A DNA stretch of 64,000 nucleotides from HLUCCA09 sp039822045 (GCA_039822045.1 JBCBMY010000008.1:186001-250000); one strand, 5' to 3'; shown: positions 54,045 to 63,176, numbered from the stretch's first letter. Notes: a model not told the origin generated them from the letters alone. Numbers and translations are program-made.

Positions 54045-54887
54045 ATGGCTTTCGAGCGTCCGGGGGGGCGAGTCCTTGATTATCAGATGTGTCGGTACGG
54101 CAAGTCGCGGCTTCTGGTCCGCGGCCCCAAACAGCGGCTCACGCCGCCCTACACGCTCTTTTTCGGCGGCACAGAAACGTTCGGGCGCTTTGTCGCCCGG
54201 CCCTTTCCCGATCTGATTGCGTCGCGCGTCGGGCTCAAAACCGTCAATATGGGCTGCGTGAATGCCGGGCTCGATGCCTTCGCGTCCGACCCGTCGCTTC
54301 TGACTGCCGCCGCGCGGTCCGAAACAACGGTGATTCAGGTCGTCGGCGCTCACAACCTGACGAACCGGTTCTACACCGTGCATCCGCGGCGCAACGACAG
54401 GTTCATCACCGCCACGCCGCTCCTGCGCAATCTCTATCCGGAGGTGGATTTCACCGAGTTCTCCTTCACGCGCCACATGCTTACCGCGCTCGAAACGGTC
54501 TCGCCCGAACGGCTCCAGACCGTCGCCACCGAGCTGCAGGATGTGTGGCTGCAGCGCATGAAGCTTATCCTTCGCGAAGCCGGCCCCTCATGTGTGCTCC
54601 TCTGGCTGGCCGACGCGGTGCCGCCCCAATCGGCCCTATCGATCCTCGACGGGGCCGATCCGCTCTTCGTCGACGTGCCGATGATGGCCCAGGTCGGGGC
54701 CATGGCGGATGTGCTCGTCGAGGCCATCCCCTCCCGCCCTGCGCGCGAGGCCGGCACCGACGGCATGGTCTTCACCGAATTCGAAACGCCGACCGCCCGG
54801 GAAACCGCGGGCCCGGCGGTGCACGACGAGGTCGCCTCTCACCTCATTCCCGTGCTGGATCGCCTGCGACGGAAGGGCGCGGCCTAG
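54045..54887 (+). CDS. DUF6473 family protein
   Basis: A 280-residue protein, closest to DUF6473 proteins frequent in Rhodobacteraceae. It opens MAFERPGGRVLDYQMCRYG, with LFFGGTETFGRFVARPFPDL, QVVGAHNLTNRFYTVHPRRNDRF and LLWLADAVPP. No signal peptide or helix. No function is known; a link to polysaccharide or sulfation is only a guess, so it is not made. The gene is divergent from 3-hydroxybutyryl-CoA dehydrogenase and its end overlaps the convergent HxlR gene by 44 nt. Confidence 0.72.
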   Translation: MAFERPGGRVLDYQMCRYGKSRLLVRGPKQRLTPPYTLFFGGTETFGRFVARPFPDLIASRVGLKTVNMGCVNAGLDAFASDPSLLTAAARSETTVIQVVGAHNLTNRFYTVHPRRNDRFITATPLLRNLYPEVDFTEFSFTRHMLTALETVSPERLQTVATELQDVWLQRMKLILREAGPSCVLLWLADAVPPQSALSILDGADPLFVDVPMMAQVGAMADVLVEAIPSRPAREAGTDGMVFTEFETPTARETAGPAVHDEVASHLIPVLDRLRRKGAA

Positions 54888-55293
54888 CGGCCGACGGCCC
54901 TAGGTCGGGCGCGGCGTCCGGCCCGGCATCCGCCTCGGGGCCGGGCAGGCCCTCCGCCCAGCGCCGCAAGCTGTCCAAGGCGGCCAGTGCCGCGTGCCCG
55001 GCCTCTGTCAGCGTGTAGTGCACCGAGGGCGGCGAGGTGCGCTGCACCGCGCGGCACACCAGACCGTGCGCCTCCAGGTGCCGCAGCCGCTCCGCCACCA
55101 TCTTCTTCGAGGCGCCCGAAATCAGCCGGCACAGATCGTTGAACCGCACCGGTCCGCTCCGCAGGTGCCACAGGATCGAGCCCGTCCACTTGCCCCCAAG
55201 CACCCGCATCCCCCGCTCGATGGGGCAGGGCGCCGCGCACGGGTTGGCCACGTGCCGTCGTCCCCGTGCATCGGTCTCCAATGCCGCGTCCAT
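54844..55293 (-). CDS. HxlR-family transcriptional regulator (paired with GST)
   Basis: A 149-residue winged-helix protein: CPIERGMRVLGGKWTGSILW, RFNDLCRLISGASKKMVAER and HYTLTEAGHAALAALDSL. The HTH core is complete; the last 30 residues are Pro/Ala-rich. The start at 55293 has GGAGG 8 nt upstream. It faces the glutathione S-transferase gene across 109 bp containing a palindromic AGTATACT, and overlaps the DUF6473 gene at its end. Confidence 0.88.
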   Translation of the reverse strand: MDAALETDARGRRHVANPCAAPCPIERGMRVLGGKWTGSILWHLRSGPVRFNDLCRLISGASKKMVAERLRHLEAHGLVCRAVQRTSPPSVHYTLTEAGHAALAALDSLRRWAEGLPGPEADAGPDAAPDLGPSAARPRPSVAGDPARE

Positions 55294-55333
55294 TCCGGGG
55301 TCCTCCAGTAGCGTGCGTGCCCAGGTTACAAAA

Positions 55334-55341
55334 AGTATACT
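55334..55341. promoter_or_regulatory. HxlR operator-like site between hxlR and the GST gene
   Basis: A perfect AGTATACT palindrome in GGTTACAAAAAGTATACTGG, in the divergent gap of 109 bp. It shares the GGTTAC plus AGT/ACT character with the site by the first HxlR pair. Confidence 0.4.
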
Positions 55342-55402
55342 GGTTGATTTTCCATCCCTCAACCCGCACCTCCCCCGCAAGCACAGCCGCCGGAGAGCTC
55401 CC

Positions 55403-56128
55403 ATGGCCGACATCCACCTCTACACCGCCGCAACGATGAACGGCTACAAGCCCGTCATCTTCCTCGAAGAGGCGGCCATCCCCTACGATCTGACCTTCAT
55501 CGACTTTTCCAAACGCCAGCAGAAGGCGCCGGACTATCTCAAGCTCAACCCCAACGGCCGCATCCCCACCATCGTAGATCGCGCCAACGGCGATTTCGCC
55601 GTGTTCGAGAGTGGCGCCATCCTGTGGTACCTCGCCGAGAAGTATGGGGTATTTCTGCCGGAAGGCGCCAAGGAGCGGTCCGAGGCCCTGCAGTGGCTCA
55701 TGTTCCAGATGGGCGGCATCGGCCCGATGATGGGCCAGGCGATGTATTTCCAGCGCATCGCGGCGCCCAACGGCGAGGATCATCCGTTCGCCATTCGCCG
55801 CTATGTCGACGAATCCCGCCGGTTGCTCGAGGTTCTGAACACCCGCCTCGAGGGCCGCGACTGGCTGGTCGGCGATGCCATGTCGGTGGCCGATATCGCC
55901 ACCTACCCTTGGGCCCGCGCCTGGCCCTGGGCGCGCGTCTCGGTCGACGGACTGCCTCACCTGCAGGCCTGGTTCGACCGGATCGATGCCCGCCCCGCCG
56001 TCCAGCGCGCGATGACCATCCCGGCCGCCCGCCCCGGCTTCTGGGATCAGGCCGAGGCCGACGGCGCCGCCGGCGATTTCGCCGCCCGCAACGCCGCCGC
56101 CTTCGCGCAAGACGTCAAGAGGGACTAA
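55403..56128 (+). CDS. Glutathione S-transferase
   Basis: A 241-residue protein: N-terminal thioredoxin-like GST domain (HLYTAATMNGYKPVIFLEEA, LKLNPNGRIPTIVD, FESGAILWYLAEKYG) and an all-helical C-terminal domain with MSVADIATYPWARAW and LPHLQAWFDRIDARPAVQRA. It most likely conjugates or isomerises small electrophiles with glutathione. Start at 55403 with GGAG 8 nt upstream. Control by the divergent HxlR regulator is inferred. Confidence 0.88.
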   Translation: MADIHLYTAATMNGYKPVIFLEEAAIPYDLTFIDFSKRQQKAPDYLKLNPNGRIPTIVDRANGDFAVFESGAILWYLAEKYGVFLPEGAKERSEALQWLMFQMGGIGPMMGQAMYFQRIAAPNGEDHPFAIRRYVDESRRLLEVLNTRLEGRDWLVGDAMSVADIATYPWARAWPWARVSVDGLPHLQAWFDRIDARPAVQRAMTIPAARPGFWDQAEADGAAGDFAARNAAAFAQDVKRD

Positions 56129-56437
56129 TCAGGGCGCCGCGTGGCGCGTCTCGGCGACTTTCCCGCGATACCGCTTGCAATACAGAATCGCGACGTGGGG
56201 CGTATCCTGCCTGCGTCGCCGCCCCGTCATGCAGCTGCGCAGCCAGGCTCGACCCAGACAGAGACGTCCAAGAGAATTCGTCTGCCTCGGGGGGCGTCGA
56301 GTGGCACACTTCCCCCCTCCAACGCTGCCTCCTCGGCGGCCCCAATAGCCCCTTAAGTCAGTCTTTCCCCAAACCCATGCTCAGGGGCGTTCCGACCGCG
56401 ACTAAACAGAATTGCGACGCCGCGAAAGCCACACGCC
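56129..56437. other. Intergenic region after the GST gene
   Basis: About 309 bp between convergent GST and VOC genes. It holds no supportable gene. The short direct repeat ACAGAAT(C/T)GCGACG appears near 56183 and 56407; its meaning is unknown. Confidence 0.45.
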
Positions 56438-56815
56438 CTACGCGCCGCCCGTCAAATCCTGCGCCAACATCAGGGCATTTCCATCGGGATCATAGAAGGT
56501 CGCGGTCATCACCATCCCGTCGATCACCTCCGTCTCGCCGTCGAACCTGACCCCGGCCTCCTCCAGTCCGCTGCGGGCCGTCACGATGTCCGACACGCCG
56601 AACACGGGCACGCAATTGCCCGGCGCTGGCGCCGCCTGCTCGCCCAGTCCCAGCGTCACGCCCTCGGTCTTGGTCTGAAGCTCGCTCCATCCCGCAGCGT
56701 CGGCGTGATAGAGCAGGTCGAAGCCAAGCATCCGCGCATACCAGTCCGCGCTTGCGTGGCGGTCCTTCACCGACATCGCCAAGGTCACCGTGGTCTCAAG
56801 CTGGACAACCGCCAT
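56438..56815 (-). CDS. VOC-superfamily (glyoxalase-like) protein
   Basis: A 125-residue protein of the vicinal-oxygen-chelate fold: LAMSVKDRHASADWYARMLGF, GWSELQTKTEGVTLGLG and FYDPDGNALMLAQDL. It is the small single-domain type used for glyoxalase, resistance and epimerase activities; substrate unknown. Start at 56815 with GAAGGGAAA upstream. It faces the HxlR-type regulator gene across 40 bp, with a strong operator palindrome. Confidence 0.85.
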   Translation of the reverse strand: MAVVQLETTVTLAMSVKDRHASADWYARMLGFDLLYHADAAGWSELQTKTEGVTLGLGEQAAPAPGNCVPVFGVSDIVTARSGLEEAGVRFDGETEVIDGMVMTATFYDPDGNALMLAQDLTGGA

Positions 56816-56837
56816 GGGGTTTCCCTTCGAGTATAAA

Positions 56838-56852
56838 GTATAGTAACTATAC
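56838..56852. promoter_or_regulatory. HxlR operator-like palindrome between VOC and hxlR genes
   Basis: GTATAG-TAA-CTATAC: a perfect 15-bp odd-centred palindrome, preceded by another GTATA (56831-56835). It lies in the 40-bp gap between divergent genes, directly before the HxlR start at 56856, so it must overlap at least one promoter. Confidence 0.6.
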
Positions 56853-56855
56853 AAA

Positions 56856-57392
56856 ATGGACATTGAGATGCTTGTCAAGATCACTGCGCGGGCCTGGTCG
56901 CTCAGCATTCTGGCGAGCCTCAGCAGGGGCGTTCCGGGCCGCCAGGCGCCCCTGGTCGCCGCGACGGGTGCGGGCCGGACAGCGTTCGCGCAAAGCCTTG
57001 CGCATCTCATCGATCTCGGGCTCATCGCGCGGAACCCAGGCCACGGCCACCCGCTCCGCCCCGAATTTCGCCTCACACCGCTCGGGCAACAGGTTGCACC
57101 GCTGGCCGAAGCGATGATGCGGGCGGGATCCGGGCCAGTCGACACGCGCCTCCTTCGGCGCGCCTGGACGGTCCCGATCCTCACCGTCTGCCGGACGCCC
57201 CACTACTTCAACCAGATCAAGTCGGCGCTGCCGCCGATCACCGACCGCGCACTCTCCCAATCCCTGAAACACCTCGTCGCGCATCGCTGGGTCGAGCGAA
57301 CGACCGATCTCTCGCTCCACCCGCCGCGCCCCCACTATCGGGCCGCGAATGCAGGGCTGGACATCGGGACGGTGGCCAGCACGGCTCATTGA
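56856..57392 (+). CDS. HxlR-type regulator with two winged-helix modules (paired with VOC)
   Basis: A 178-residue protein. Residues about 5-92 (KITARAWSLSILASLSRGVP ... HLIDLGLIARNP ... FRLTPLGQQVAPLAEAM) form one HxlR-like winged helix; about 97-165 (LLRRAWTVPILTVC ... HYFNQIKSALPPITDRALSQ ... HLVAHRWVER) form a second one. So it is a tandem fusion rather than a dimer of single domains, longer than usual for the family. It may bind the adjacent palindrome as a monomer (inference). The upstream palindrome is the strongest of the three HxlR sites. Confidence 0.8.
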   Translation: MDIEMLVKITARAWSLSILASLSRGVPGRQAPLVAATGAGRTAFAQSLAHLIDLGLIARNPGHGHPLRPEFRLTPLGQQVAPLAEAMMRAGSGPVDTRLLRRAWTVPILTVCRTPHYFNQIKSALPPITDRALSQSLKHLVAHRWVERTTDLSLHPPRPHYRAANAGLDIGTVASTAH

Positions 57393-57450
57393 ACCTGACC
57401 GGCCGATCTCTCGGGCCCGAGCCGAGCTCAAAACGCGGGTGCAGGCCCGG

Positions 57451-58080
57451 TTACAGGTGCGACATTTCGAGGGGCGTCAGAAATCTCACCGCGTCAAACG
57501 GACCAGCCTCAATCGCGTCTCTGAACTCTTGACTGACGAAGCGCCCCGTGACGCGCCTGTCATGAAAGACGTGATGACCCGCAACCTTGCGCGCATCGAA
57601 GACGATCTTGTCCCCGGGCGCCCTGACCCCCGCAAACATCCGCGCCCCCGGTTCGAGCGGCGGTATGCACGCGCCGGGATCCAGCGCGTCGAGCCGAGTG
57701 CACACCACGAAGTAGTACATCTCGGCCACGATCTTGCCGCGGGTCTGAAGGGCAGCAGGCAGGAACTGATGCACACCCGGCTCGAACTCTTCCACCACGT
57801 CCTTGAACCGCTCGCTGACAAACAAACAGCCCTTCCACGCGCTCATCACGTCCGGGATCGGGTTCTTCGACGGTTTGCGCGTCCAGGTCGTTGGAACATG
57901 CTCCGTTTGGATCGGGCGCCCGTAATCGAATGTGGTGTTCTTGATGAGCATGCCGCCGTGGTCACTCTTGTCCCTATGCACGACCTTGGACACGTCGCCG
58001 TCGGCCGCCACGATCTCTTCGGCAACGAGTTGCGTCCCATCCCGCATCTTCGAGCCGTGGCTGAGTTGATGTAGATGCAA
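57451..58080 (-). CDS. Imm11/DUF1629-family immunity-type protein, orphan
   Basis: A 209-residue protein. The segment MSAWKGCLFVSERFKDVVEE and the following FEPGVHQFLPAAL match the Imm11 (DUF1629) family, cytoplasmic immunity partners of polymorphic toxins. The start is TTG at 58080 with AAGGAGG 9 nt upstream. That SD lies within the last codons of a frame whose TGA is at 58085-58087, 4 nt before the TTG, as in a coupled toxin-immunity pair. No intact toxin gene is present. Base composition is lower in GC than neighbours. Confidence 0.75.
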   Translation of the reverse strand: MHLHQLSHGSKMRDGTQLVAEEIVAADGDVSKVVHRDKSDHGGMLIKNTTFDYGRPIQTEHVPTTWTRKPSKNPIPDVMSAWKGCLFVSERFKDVVEEFEPGVHQFLPAALQTRGKIVAEMYYFVVCTRLDALDPGACIPPLEPGARMFAGVRAPGDKIVFDARKVAGHHVFHDRRVTGRFVSQEFRDAIEAGPFDAVRFLTPLEMSHL

Positions 58081-58084
58081 GGCC

Positions 58085-58150
58085 TCAAGCCTCCTTGTCC
58101 GTGCCGACGATGCGCTTTGGTCGTCGTCCCTCGAAGTACCGCCGTACCGG
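58085..58150 (-). pseudogene. Remnant 3' end of a gene coupled to the Imm11 gene
   Basis: On the minus strand a frame ending RRYFEGRRPKRIVGTDKEA stops with TGA at 58085-58087, 4 nt before the Imm11 TTG; the codons for DKEA provide the SD for Imm11. That coupling suggests this was the true 3' end of a gene, perhaps the cognate toxin. Further upstream the frame loses coherence and runs into the decayed etfA copy, so only the tail remains. What protein it belonged to is not recognised. Confidence 0.4.
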
Positions 58151-58288
58151 ACGCCGACAAAACCCCAAAGTCAGCGCAGCGGGCTCAGAAAATGGCGGCC
58201 CCGTGCCCGTGCCGATGGCGTGGTGGCAAGACAGAACGCATGCGCGCTCCCGAGCCTCTGGTGTTCTTGTTGGCAGCGCATCGTGCCG

Positions 58289-58500
58289 TTTGGGCGCGAT
58301 CCGGCCCTCCACCAGCGAAAAGGCCCGCCGCGCGAGGGGCGCGGGCGGGCCTTCCTTGAGACCGGTCGGACCTCTGAGTTGGTCGGTCACGTCCGGGACG
58401 GCTTCGAGGAGATCGGCACCAAGGCCGTAACCGGCGACCTAGAGAGCCGGCGCCTCTTCGACCTTGTTTATAGTCACGATCATATTGCGGTCTTTCACGC
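58289..58500 (-). pseudogene. Decayed copy of the etfA 3' end and terminator
   Basis: This stretch aligns with 59632-59840 along about 210 bp, mismatching at very roughly a quarter of positions by eye: the terminator hairpin (about 58320-58354) and the last 40 or so codons of etfA, read on the minus strand. Translation gives NKVEEAPAL, then a stop, then VAGYGLGADLLEAVPD, against NKDEEAPIFQVADYGLVADLFDAVPE in the intact gene; the CAG for Gln is TAG. No frameshift is needed, so it is a recognisable dead fragment. Confidence 0.85.
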
Positions 58501-58745
58501 TGAAGGCACCGACGAACGACGTCCCTCACAGATTTGGGACTCAGAGAAGTTTACTGGCAAGGCGCAAATCTTACTAAGCTCCCCACATCACGCCCCCTGA
58601 GACGCTGCCGTTCTGTCAGCTCGGCGGACTTTTTTGCCGTTGGAAGGTCGCCCGCTAGCTTCGGCATGATAGGCCTAGTGAAGAGAACAACTTAGATTGC
58701 GCAGACCGCTACGGCGAAACGCCAACTATAGGATAATATTTCGGT
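58501..58745. other. Intergenic region left of the unknown membrane-protein gene
   Basis: About 245 bp of lower GC between the etfA fragment and the membrane-protein gene. No gene is supported. A small hairpin (CGGC...GCCG) encloses a run of six T near 58628. TATAGG and GATAAT near 58725-58737 could be -10 boxes. Confidence 0.4.
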
Positions 58746-59609
58746 ATGTTTCCAATCGGAGATGTGACACAGTTCGAACTGATCATTGCGCTGATCGCCT
58801 GTATTGTTGCACTGTCCACGGGATATTGGCGTTGGATTGTGGCAGCCATATCCGTCCCACTCCTTTACTTCGGAATACTGGTGCGGCTCGAAGGAGGAGA
58901 CCATATCGGAATTGCGCGCGCACTTTTTCTTGGCGTCTACGCTACTGCACTTGTCGGAGGATTGATTTGGGGATGGGGTGTGCGCCGAATTTCCGGCCGC
59001 TCTTCGCTTCTCGCCCTCGGTCTTGCAGCCATACCGGGTCTTGCCTTTGCGGTTTTCGCGCTTGAGCGGCAGTACGTTCCGCTGGATTGCCGTAACAATG
59101 GCGCCCACTTTTCCATGGCGGGAGATACCTTCACCATTCCCAGAATTGATGGGTATTGGCACTACCGTGCGAAGTCTATCTCTCTCACTGGGTATTCATG
59201 GAACCAGAATGAGGATTGGAACACCAGAAAGCACCACATGGCGGAGTTCTGCCACCTGACGGAGAATGGAACCTTACCGCTGGACGTGGTGTCTGTCAGA
59301 ATTGGTCAACGGTACACTAACACAGAATTTAATCTCGCGCCGACGGCTCCTGCGCCACCAAACTGGGATTGGAATAACTTTCCCCGGGCAGAGACCTATC
59401 GATTTGGCTCAAATGCCGACGGTGCGGAATGCTACGTAAGAGCGAACGAGGTCGCTCCGACCTTTTCATGCGCTGTATGGGCAACGCCAATGCCCTCTGT
59501 TCGAATATATGCCGTGTCGATCCGAAGGGCGCCTGAGGACGTGGATGAAACCGTGCGTGGAATGCAACGTGATCTGTCCCAATGGTTCGGCACAATTGAG
59601 TTGAACTGA
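58746..59609 (+). CDS. Unknown low-GC membrane protein with a Cys-containing C-terminal domain
   Basis: A 287-residue protein with about four N-terminal helices (roughly 11-26, 28-46, 56-77, 84-105) and a C-terminal domain of about 175 residues containing four Cys (in PLDCRNN, EFCHLTE, AECYVRA and FSCAVWA). The domain is probably periplasmic with disulfides. There is no recognisable SD. Codon use and GC are visibly lower than the surrounding genes, a sign of recent transfer. No family is recognised. It lies exactly between the two etfA 3'-end repeats. Confidence 0.7.
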   Translation: MFPIGDVTQFELIIALIACIVALSTGYWRWIVAAISVPLLYFGILVRLEGGDHIGIARALFLGVYATALVGGLIWGWGVRRISGRSSLLALGLAAIPGLAFAVFALERQYVPLDCRNNGAHFSMAGDTFTIPRIDGYWHYRAKSISLTGYSWNQNEDWNTRKHHMAEFCHLTENGTLPLDVVSVRIGQRYTNTEFNLAPTAPAPPNWDWNNFPRAETYRFGSNADGAECYVRANEVAPTFSCAVWATPMPSVRIYAVSIRRAPEDVDETVRGMQRDLSQWFGTIELN

Positions 59610-59631
59610 TGTCAAGGCCTTAAACGTCCAT

Positions 59632-60640
<1,009 letters not shown>

Positions 60641-60641
<1 letters not shown>

Positions 60642-61402
60642 CAGAGCACCCCCGCTTCATCCTTGAGTTTCGTCAGAAGCTCCTCGACCGAGCCGACCTT
60701 CACGCCCGCCTGCCGCGCCGGGGGCTCCGACGTCGTCACGATGGTCAGGCGCGGGGCCACGTCGACGCCCAGATCGGCCGGGGTCTTCTGGTCCATCGGC
60801 TTCTTCTTGGCCTTCATGATGTTCGGCAGGCTGGCATAGCGCGGCTCGTTCAGGCGCAGGTCGGTCGAGATCACGGCCGGCAGCGTCACCTTCACGGTCT
60901 GCAGGCCGCCATCCACCTCGCGGGTCACGACGGCCGCATCGCCCTCGATCTCCACCTTGTTGGCATACATCGCCTGGCTCCAGCCGCAGAGCGCGGCCAG
61001 CATCTGGCCGGTCGCGTTCATGTCGTTGTCGATCGCCTGCTTGCCGCAGAGCACCAGGCCCGGCTGTTCCTCGTTCACGATCGCGGCCAGGATCTTGGCG
61101 ACGGCCAGCGGCTCGATATCGGTGTGCACATCGTCCGACGCTTCCACCAGGATCGCCCGATCGGCGCCCATCGCCAGCGCGGTCCGCAGCGTCTCCTGCG
61201 CCTGCTTCACACCGATCGAAACCGCGATCACCTCGGTCGCCGTGCCCTTCTCCTTCAGCCGGATCGCTTCCTCAACGGCGATCTCGTCGAACGGGTTCAT
61301 CGACATCTTGACGTTGGCGAGATCGACCCCGGAGCCATCCGCCTTGACGCGGACTTTCACGTTGTAGTCGATCACGCGCTTGACCGGTACGAGGACCTTC
61401 AT
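60641..61402 (-). CDS. etfB: Electron transfer flavoprotein beta subunit
   Basis: A 253-residue protein: MKVLVPVKRVIDYNVKVRVK, MSMNPFDEIAVEEAIRLKEKG, then CGKQAIDNDMNATGQMLA, the AMP-binding signature, and LPNIMKAKKKP. It partners EtfA. Start at 61402 with GGGAG 8 nt upstream; six in-frame codons further upstream are not family-like. The cobalamin adenosyltransferase gene lies 112 nt upstream on the same strand. Confidence 0.96.
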
Positions 61403-61514
61403 CTGCGTGTCTCCCTGCATGTCATCGCGCTGTTATCTAGACGAGCCCGCCCTCACCCGACAGGGCAAAAGCGACGCAAGGGCGGGGTGCGACGCCGCGT
61501 TTCGACCTGTCCGG

Positions 61515-62087
61515 TCAGCGATTTGCGCCCGGCACCCACAGCACGTCGGCGCGGCCGCCGTCATTGGCCACGCGGCCGGCCACGAAGAACCAGTCCGACA
61601 GGCGGTTGAGATAGGTGATCGCGTGCTCGTTGATCATCTCGACCGTGGCCAGCTCCATCGCCAGCCGCTCGGCCCGCCGCGCCACCGTCCGGCAGACATG
61701 CAGATGCGCGGCCAGGGGCGTGCCGCCGGGCAGGATAAAGCTCCGCAGCGGCTCCAGATCGGCGTTCATCGCGTCGATCTCGGTCTCAAGCCGCGCCACC
61801 TGCGCTTCGACCATCCGCAGGGGCGGATACTCGGCCTCGGCGTCCCGCTCGATATCCGGCCGGCAGAGGTCGGCGCCCAGATCGAACAGATCGTTCTGGA
61901 TGCGCGCAAGCTGGGTGTCCAGCTCGCCCTCGGCATGGAGCCGGGCCATGCCAAGCGCCGCGTTGCATTCGTCGACCGTGCCATAGGCCTGCACCCGCAG
62001 CGAAAACTTGGCAACGCGCGTGCCGTTGCCCAGCGCCGTTTCGCCCGCATCCCCCGTCCGCGTGTAGATCTTGTTCAAAACGACCAT
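61515..62087 (-). CDS. Cob(I)alamin adenosyltransferase, PduO type
   Basis: A 190-residue protein: KIYTRTGDAGETALGNGTRV, YGTVDECNAALGMA, and near the C terminus HAITYLNRLSDWFFVAGR. This is the PduO/MMAB family that transfers the adenosyl group of ATP to cob(I)alamin, giving coenzyme B12 for, among others, methylmalonyl-CoA mutase. It fits beside etfBA and acyl-CoA enzymes metabolically. The twin-helix protein gene is 15 nt upstream and is probably cotranscribed. Confidence 0.92.
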   Translation of the reverse strand: MVVLNKIYTRTGDAGETALGNGTRVAKFSLRVQAYGTVDECNAALGMARLHAEGELDTQLARIQNDLFDLGADLCRPDIERDAEAEYPPLRMVEAQVARLETEIDAMNADLEPLRSFILPGGTPLAAHLHVCRTVARRAERLAMELATVEMINEHAITYLNRLSDWFFVAGRVANDGGRADVLWVPGANR

Positions 62088-62102
62088 TGCGCTCTCCCCG
62101 CC

Positions 62103-62312
62103 TCAGTTGCCGCTGTCGCGACGCAGATAGATCAGCAGCAGGATAAGCACCACCGCGATTGCCTGCGCGCCAAGCCGCCAGCGCATCACCCGATTGGCAT
62201 GGGTCTTGTTGAAGGTGCCGCCGCGCGCGAACCCGCCGATGCCGACCATCAGAATGATCGCCACCGCTGCCACTGCGATGGCCGCGAGGATGAATACCGG
62301 ATCGTTCGCCAT
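62103..62312 (-). CDS. Twin transmembrane-helix small protein (HIG1-like)
   Basis: A 69-residue protein with two helices (PVFILAAIAVAAVAIILMVG and LGAQAIAVVLILLLIYL) joined by a loop, GGTFNKTHANRVMRWRLG. This is the conserved alphaproteobacterial twin-helix protein related to HIG1, whose mitochondrial relatives associate with respiratory complexes. A role here is not established. It lies just upstream of the adenosyltransferase gene. Confidence 0.85.
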   Translation of the reverse strand: MANDPVFILAAIAVAAVAIILMVGIGGFARGGTFNKTHANRVMRWRLGAQAIAVVLILLLIYLRRDSGN

Positions 62313-62414
62313 AAGCCCCCCTGTCCGCCGTTCCGCCGATGTAGCGGGCGCCGGCGCAAAGGCGAACCGGGGCGAAGCGCCGCGCCCGCAGCAGGCGGGG
62401 CGCGGGTGCGCGCG

Positions 62415-63176
62415 TCAGCCGTCGCCGAGATCGCGGGCCAGGAACCGCCGCGACATGTAGCCCGTGGTGCCCCCGACAAGCCGCACCTGGGCCCAGCCCT
62501 GCCCGTCGAACGTCACCAGCTCCACGGCATCGCCATAGGCGACCGAGCCGATCACGCCAAATCCGGTCGATGGGCCCGAGCGCACATTCACCCGGCTCCC
62601 GGTCACAAACAGCGTCTTGTCGGCGTCGAGTGCGGCGGGTTCGGTCGGCTCCGGAGCCGGCGCCTGGGCCCGGCCCTCCGCAATCGCGATCAGGGCCGAC
62701 GTCGCCTCGGTGACCTCGCCATTGCCTGCCGCAATGTAATCGGTCAGCGACGGCGCCAGTGGCGTCGTCTCGATGTCGGACGCGGTGTCCTGTGCGTCAG
62801 CGGCCCCGCTTCCGATCTGGGGCGACAGGTCGGACGCCTCGGCTGCATCGAGCTGCGCCGCCAGCGCCGATACCGCGGCCGCCTCGGACTCGGCCAGCGA
62901 TGTCACCGGCGCGGTGGTCTGCGTGATCAGCGCGTCCCGCGCCCGGCTCGTACCGTCCAGATCGATGCGCACTGTCTCGGTTTCGGCCCGGCTGGCCTGG
63001 GCAGGTGCCTCCGGCGCAGCGGTGCCGGCCCGCGCCGCGGAGGTGGCACCTTGCACCTCGGCCGACCCGCTCTCTGCACGCGGCGCGCCGTCGTCCGAAC
63101 TCTCCGGGCCGGACGGGGCCATCAACATGGCAACGCCCAAAATGAGCAGCGTTCCGCCTACATACCGGCCCAGCAT
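62415..63176 (-). CDS. Bacterial SH3-domain protein with membrane anchor
   Basis: A 253-residue protein: one N-terminal helix (YVGGTLLILGVAMLMAPSG), a long Ala/Glu/Pro/Thr-rich disordered linker (about 25-180) and a C-terminal SH3b domain (FVTGSRVNVRSGPSTGFGVI, then GQGWAQVRLVGGTTGYM). SH3b domains in anchored proteins often bind peptidoglycan. Start at 63176 with GGGAG 8 nt upstream. The gap to the divergent parC gene is AT-rich and contains the imperfect palindrome TGCGAATTTCGCA. Confidence 0.8.
   Translation of the reverse strand: MLGRYVGGTLLILGVAMLMAPSGPESSDDGAPRAESGSAEVQGATSAARAGTAAPEAPAQASRAETETVRIDLDGTSRARDALITQTTAPVTSLAESEAAAVSALAAQLDAAEASDLSPQIGSGAADAQDTASDIETTPLAPSLTDYIAAGNGEVTEATSALIAIAEGRAQAPAPEPTEPAALDADKTLFVTGSRVNVRSGPSTGFGVIGSVAYGDAVELVTFDGQGWAQVRLVGGTTGYMSRRFLARDLGDG

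Noticed and set aside
58220..58600. A 126-codon plus-strand frame through the decayed etfA copy
   Set aside because: It is the complement of the etfA fragment plus intergenic DNA; its only order comes from the repeat.
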